Origin: Fusibacter tunisiensis
Lineage (GTDB): Bacteria; Bacillota; Clostridia; Peptostreptococcales; Acidaminobacteraceae
Direction: 5' to 3'
DNA length: 41,128 nucleotides
NCBI RefSeq assembly: GCF_016908355.1
Contig: NZ_JAFBDT010000020.1
Location: 1-41,128, forward strand
In this document: piece after piece, positions 40,111-41,128 of the stretch
How the letters are laid out: each line of letters opens with the position of its first letter
How positions within the stretch are numbered: position 1 is the first letter of the stretch
The notes under the pieces: model-generated
The model's input: only the letters and a program-made list of their open reading frames with translations
The model's database searches: none
What the model was told of the DNA's origin: nothing
Translations under genes and position numbers: made by a program

Positions 40111-40944
40111 ATGAGTGCGCAAAAAATATCAAATCAATTTTTACAACTCCCAAGATGCTTGTTTGATTCCTATTATTCTTCCCTGTCCAACAATGCAAAG
40201 ATTCTTTATGCTATTTTAAAAGATCGCTTAAGTTTAAGTGAGAAAAATGGTTGGAAAGATGAGCGTGGAGAAACGTATATTGTGTATACCAGAAAAAATA
40301 TGCAGGCAATGCTTGGTGTAACTGACAAAACTTTAAAAAAAGCTATTTTAGAACTAGAGGAAGCAGGACTTTTTGAAGAAAAAAGAACGGGATTAAACAA
40401 GGCAAATAGAATTTATATAAAAATGCCAAATTTAAATTCCGGACACGAAAAAATTCCGAGTCAAGAACCGGAAAAAACTCCGAGTCAAGAATCGGAAAAA
40501 TTCCGCCCTAACTATACTGACTCTAATAAACTGAAATTAGTTAGTAAAACATCGTCTTTGAGTTTGGAAGAAATAAAAAAGCAAATTAATTACGACAGCT
40601 TTGATGATGAGGAAATAAATACAGTAAATGCTATTATTAGCATTTATTTCAAAGTAAAAAAGTCATTAAAAATAAATAATGAAATAATAGATCCCGAAGT
40701 TGTGTTTAGTAAATTGGATCACGAATCTGTAAAACGCGCGCTGGATGGGTTCAAAAAAGCGAATAGCCCTATTAATAATTTTAATAGATATGCACTTGCT
40801 ACTCTTTACAATATTCAGAATGCTAAAGACTTTAAAATTGGCATTGTGAGTCGCCCTAACGATTATTTAAAAAAGTCTCATACGTGTAAAAAACACCGAG
40901 AATATACCGAAGCAGAGCTAGAGGCCCTTCTACTAAAAAAATAA
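40111..40944 (+). CDS. RepA_N-family replication initiator
   Basis: The protein has 277 residues. The conserved N-terminal winged helix reads FLQLPRCLFDSYYSSLSNNAKILYAILKDRLSLSEKNGW, then YIVYTRKNMQAMLGVTDKTLKKAILELEEAGL, the RepA_N signature of Bacillota plasmids and integrative elements. A polar linker with the repeated EK-PSQE motif (about 113-131) follows, then a host-specific C-terminal domain. AAAGGAG is upstream. RepA_N replicons are known to carry their origin as repeats within repA, and such repeats are present here (40447-40505). It replicates the second element after excision, or the region derives from an integrated plasmid. Confidence 0.88.
   Translation: MSAQKISNQFLQLPRCLFDSYYSSLSNNAKILYAILKDRLSLSEKNGWKDERGETYIVYTRKNMQAMLGVTDKTLKKAILELEEAGLFEEKRTGLNKANRIYIKMPNLNSGHEKIPSQEPEKTPSQESEKFRPNYTDSNKLKLVSKTSSLSLEEIKKQINYDSFDDEEINTVNAIISIYFKVKKSLKINNEIIDPEVVFSKLDHESVKRALDGFKKANSPINNFNRYALATLYNIQNAKDFKIGIVSRPNDYLKKSHTCKKHREYTEAELEALLLKK
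40447..40505 (+). repeat. Iteron-like 24-bp repeats within repA, probable origin
   Basis: Two near-identical 24-bp units (40447-40470 and 40471-40494, differing at two positions; each contains TCCGAGTCAAGAA) and a partial third (40495-40505) lie in the centre of repA. RepA_N plasmids have their replication origin at this place, so this is likely the RepA binding site. Confidence 0.7.
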
Positions 40945-40980
40945 TAGAACTGAAAAATGTTTGATACCGGGTTGGAGGCA

Positions 40981-41009
40981 TTGACAAAAAGCAAATAATA
41001 TGTTACAAT
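40981..41009 (+). promoter_or_regulatory. Near-consensus sigma-A promoter
   Basis: TTGACA (40981-40986) and TACAAT (41004-41009) are 17 bp apart. It drives transcription to the right, out of the window. Confidence 0.8.
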
Positions 41010-41028
41010 ATAACCATTATCCCAAAAT

Positions 41029-41077
41029 AAACTAAAGACCAGCTAATAAAAGTCAATAAGTAGTTTGAGTTTTTTTA
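41029..41077 (+). terminator. Possible attenuator or terminator directly after the promoter
   Basis: AAACTA (41029) pairs with TAGTTT (41061), with GAC/GTC inside, and a run of T ends at 41077. The start of transcription would be only about 15 nt upstream, so it is either a leader attenuator or a short RNA. Confidence 0.4.
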
Positions 41078-41128
41078 TAAATTTTCATTTCTGAAAAAAT
41101 GGTACAGCAAATCTAGCCATTAGAAAAC

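Overview
The window is AT-rich, low-GC Gram-positive DNA (Bacillota, Clostridia-like or Bacilli-like). The signs are near-universal AGGAGG ribosome binding sites, normal TGA stops, a Bacillus/Clostridium-type LexA box (CGAAC-N4-GTTCG) and Firmicutes conjugation, integrase and RepA_N families. Almost every gene is on the + strand and belongs to an accessory, mobile region. No rRNA, tRNA or CRISPR array was seen.

Layout. Positions 1-230 hold a perfect short palindrome and the 3' remnant of a GAF-domain (free methionine-R-sulfoxide reductase type) gene. Positions 388-11273 are a remnant or partial conjugation module: PadR regulator, membrane-anchored acidic protein, secreted Trp-rich protein, membrane NlpC/P60 hydrolase, membrane protein, VirB4 ATPase, small membrane protein, CpaE/ParA-like ATPase and a winged-helix protein. 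Wedged inside it (5412-7654) is a two-gene ATPase-TOPRIM cassette with its own promoter and terminator, resembling PARIS/OLD-type defence pairs. No relaxase, coupling protein or VirB6-like protein is visible.

Positions 11480-32118 are the main cargo: thirteen tightly packed genes that look like one 20.6-kb operon. In order they are a small protein, PLD-SNF2 helicase, DUF4391 protein, type III Mod methyltransferase, type III Res helicase-nuclease, AAA ATPase fused to a Shedu-like nuclease, an unrecognised protein, a DEAH helicase, a PC4/YdbC-like ssDNA-binding mini-protein, a 1618-residue SF1 helicase with a C-terminal Vsr-like nuclease, a WYL regulator, a PD-(D/E)XK-like protein and a ParB/sulfiredoxin-like protein. 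The inferred role is phage or foreign-DNA defence built around a type III restriction-modification core. It may be one extended system or two to four stacked ones. This is the best candidate in the window for an undescribed system.

Positions 32118-38240 are the control and integration end of the element. It contains a SOS-type promoter with a LexA box between -35 and -10, an ArpU-like regulator, a probable short RNA, overlapping leader mini-ORFs ahead of a sigma-70-like factor, a roughly 250-nt structured RNA candidate, a DinG/XPD-type helicase, an excisionase-like protein, a tyrosine integrase and a MobC-like protein that carries a large perfect palindrome inside its coding sequence.

From 38576 a second, related element begins in the opposite orientation (integrase and excisionase on the - strand). 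It is followed by a divergent RepA_N initiator gene with 24-bp iteron-like repeats in its middle. The two integrases converge on 38240-38575, so the att sites of both elements probably lie there.
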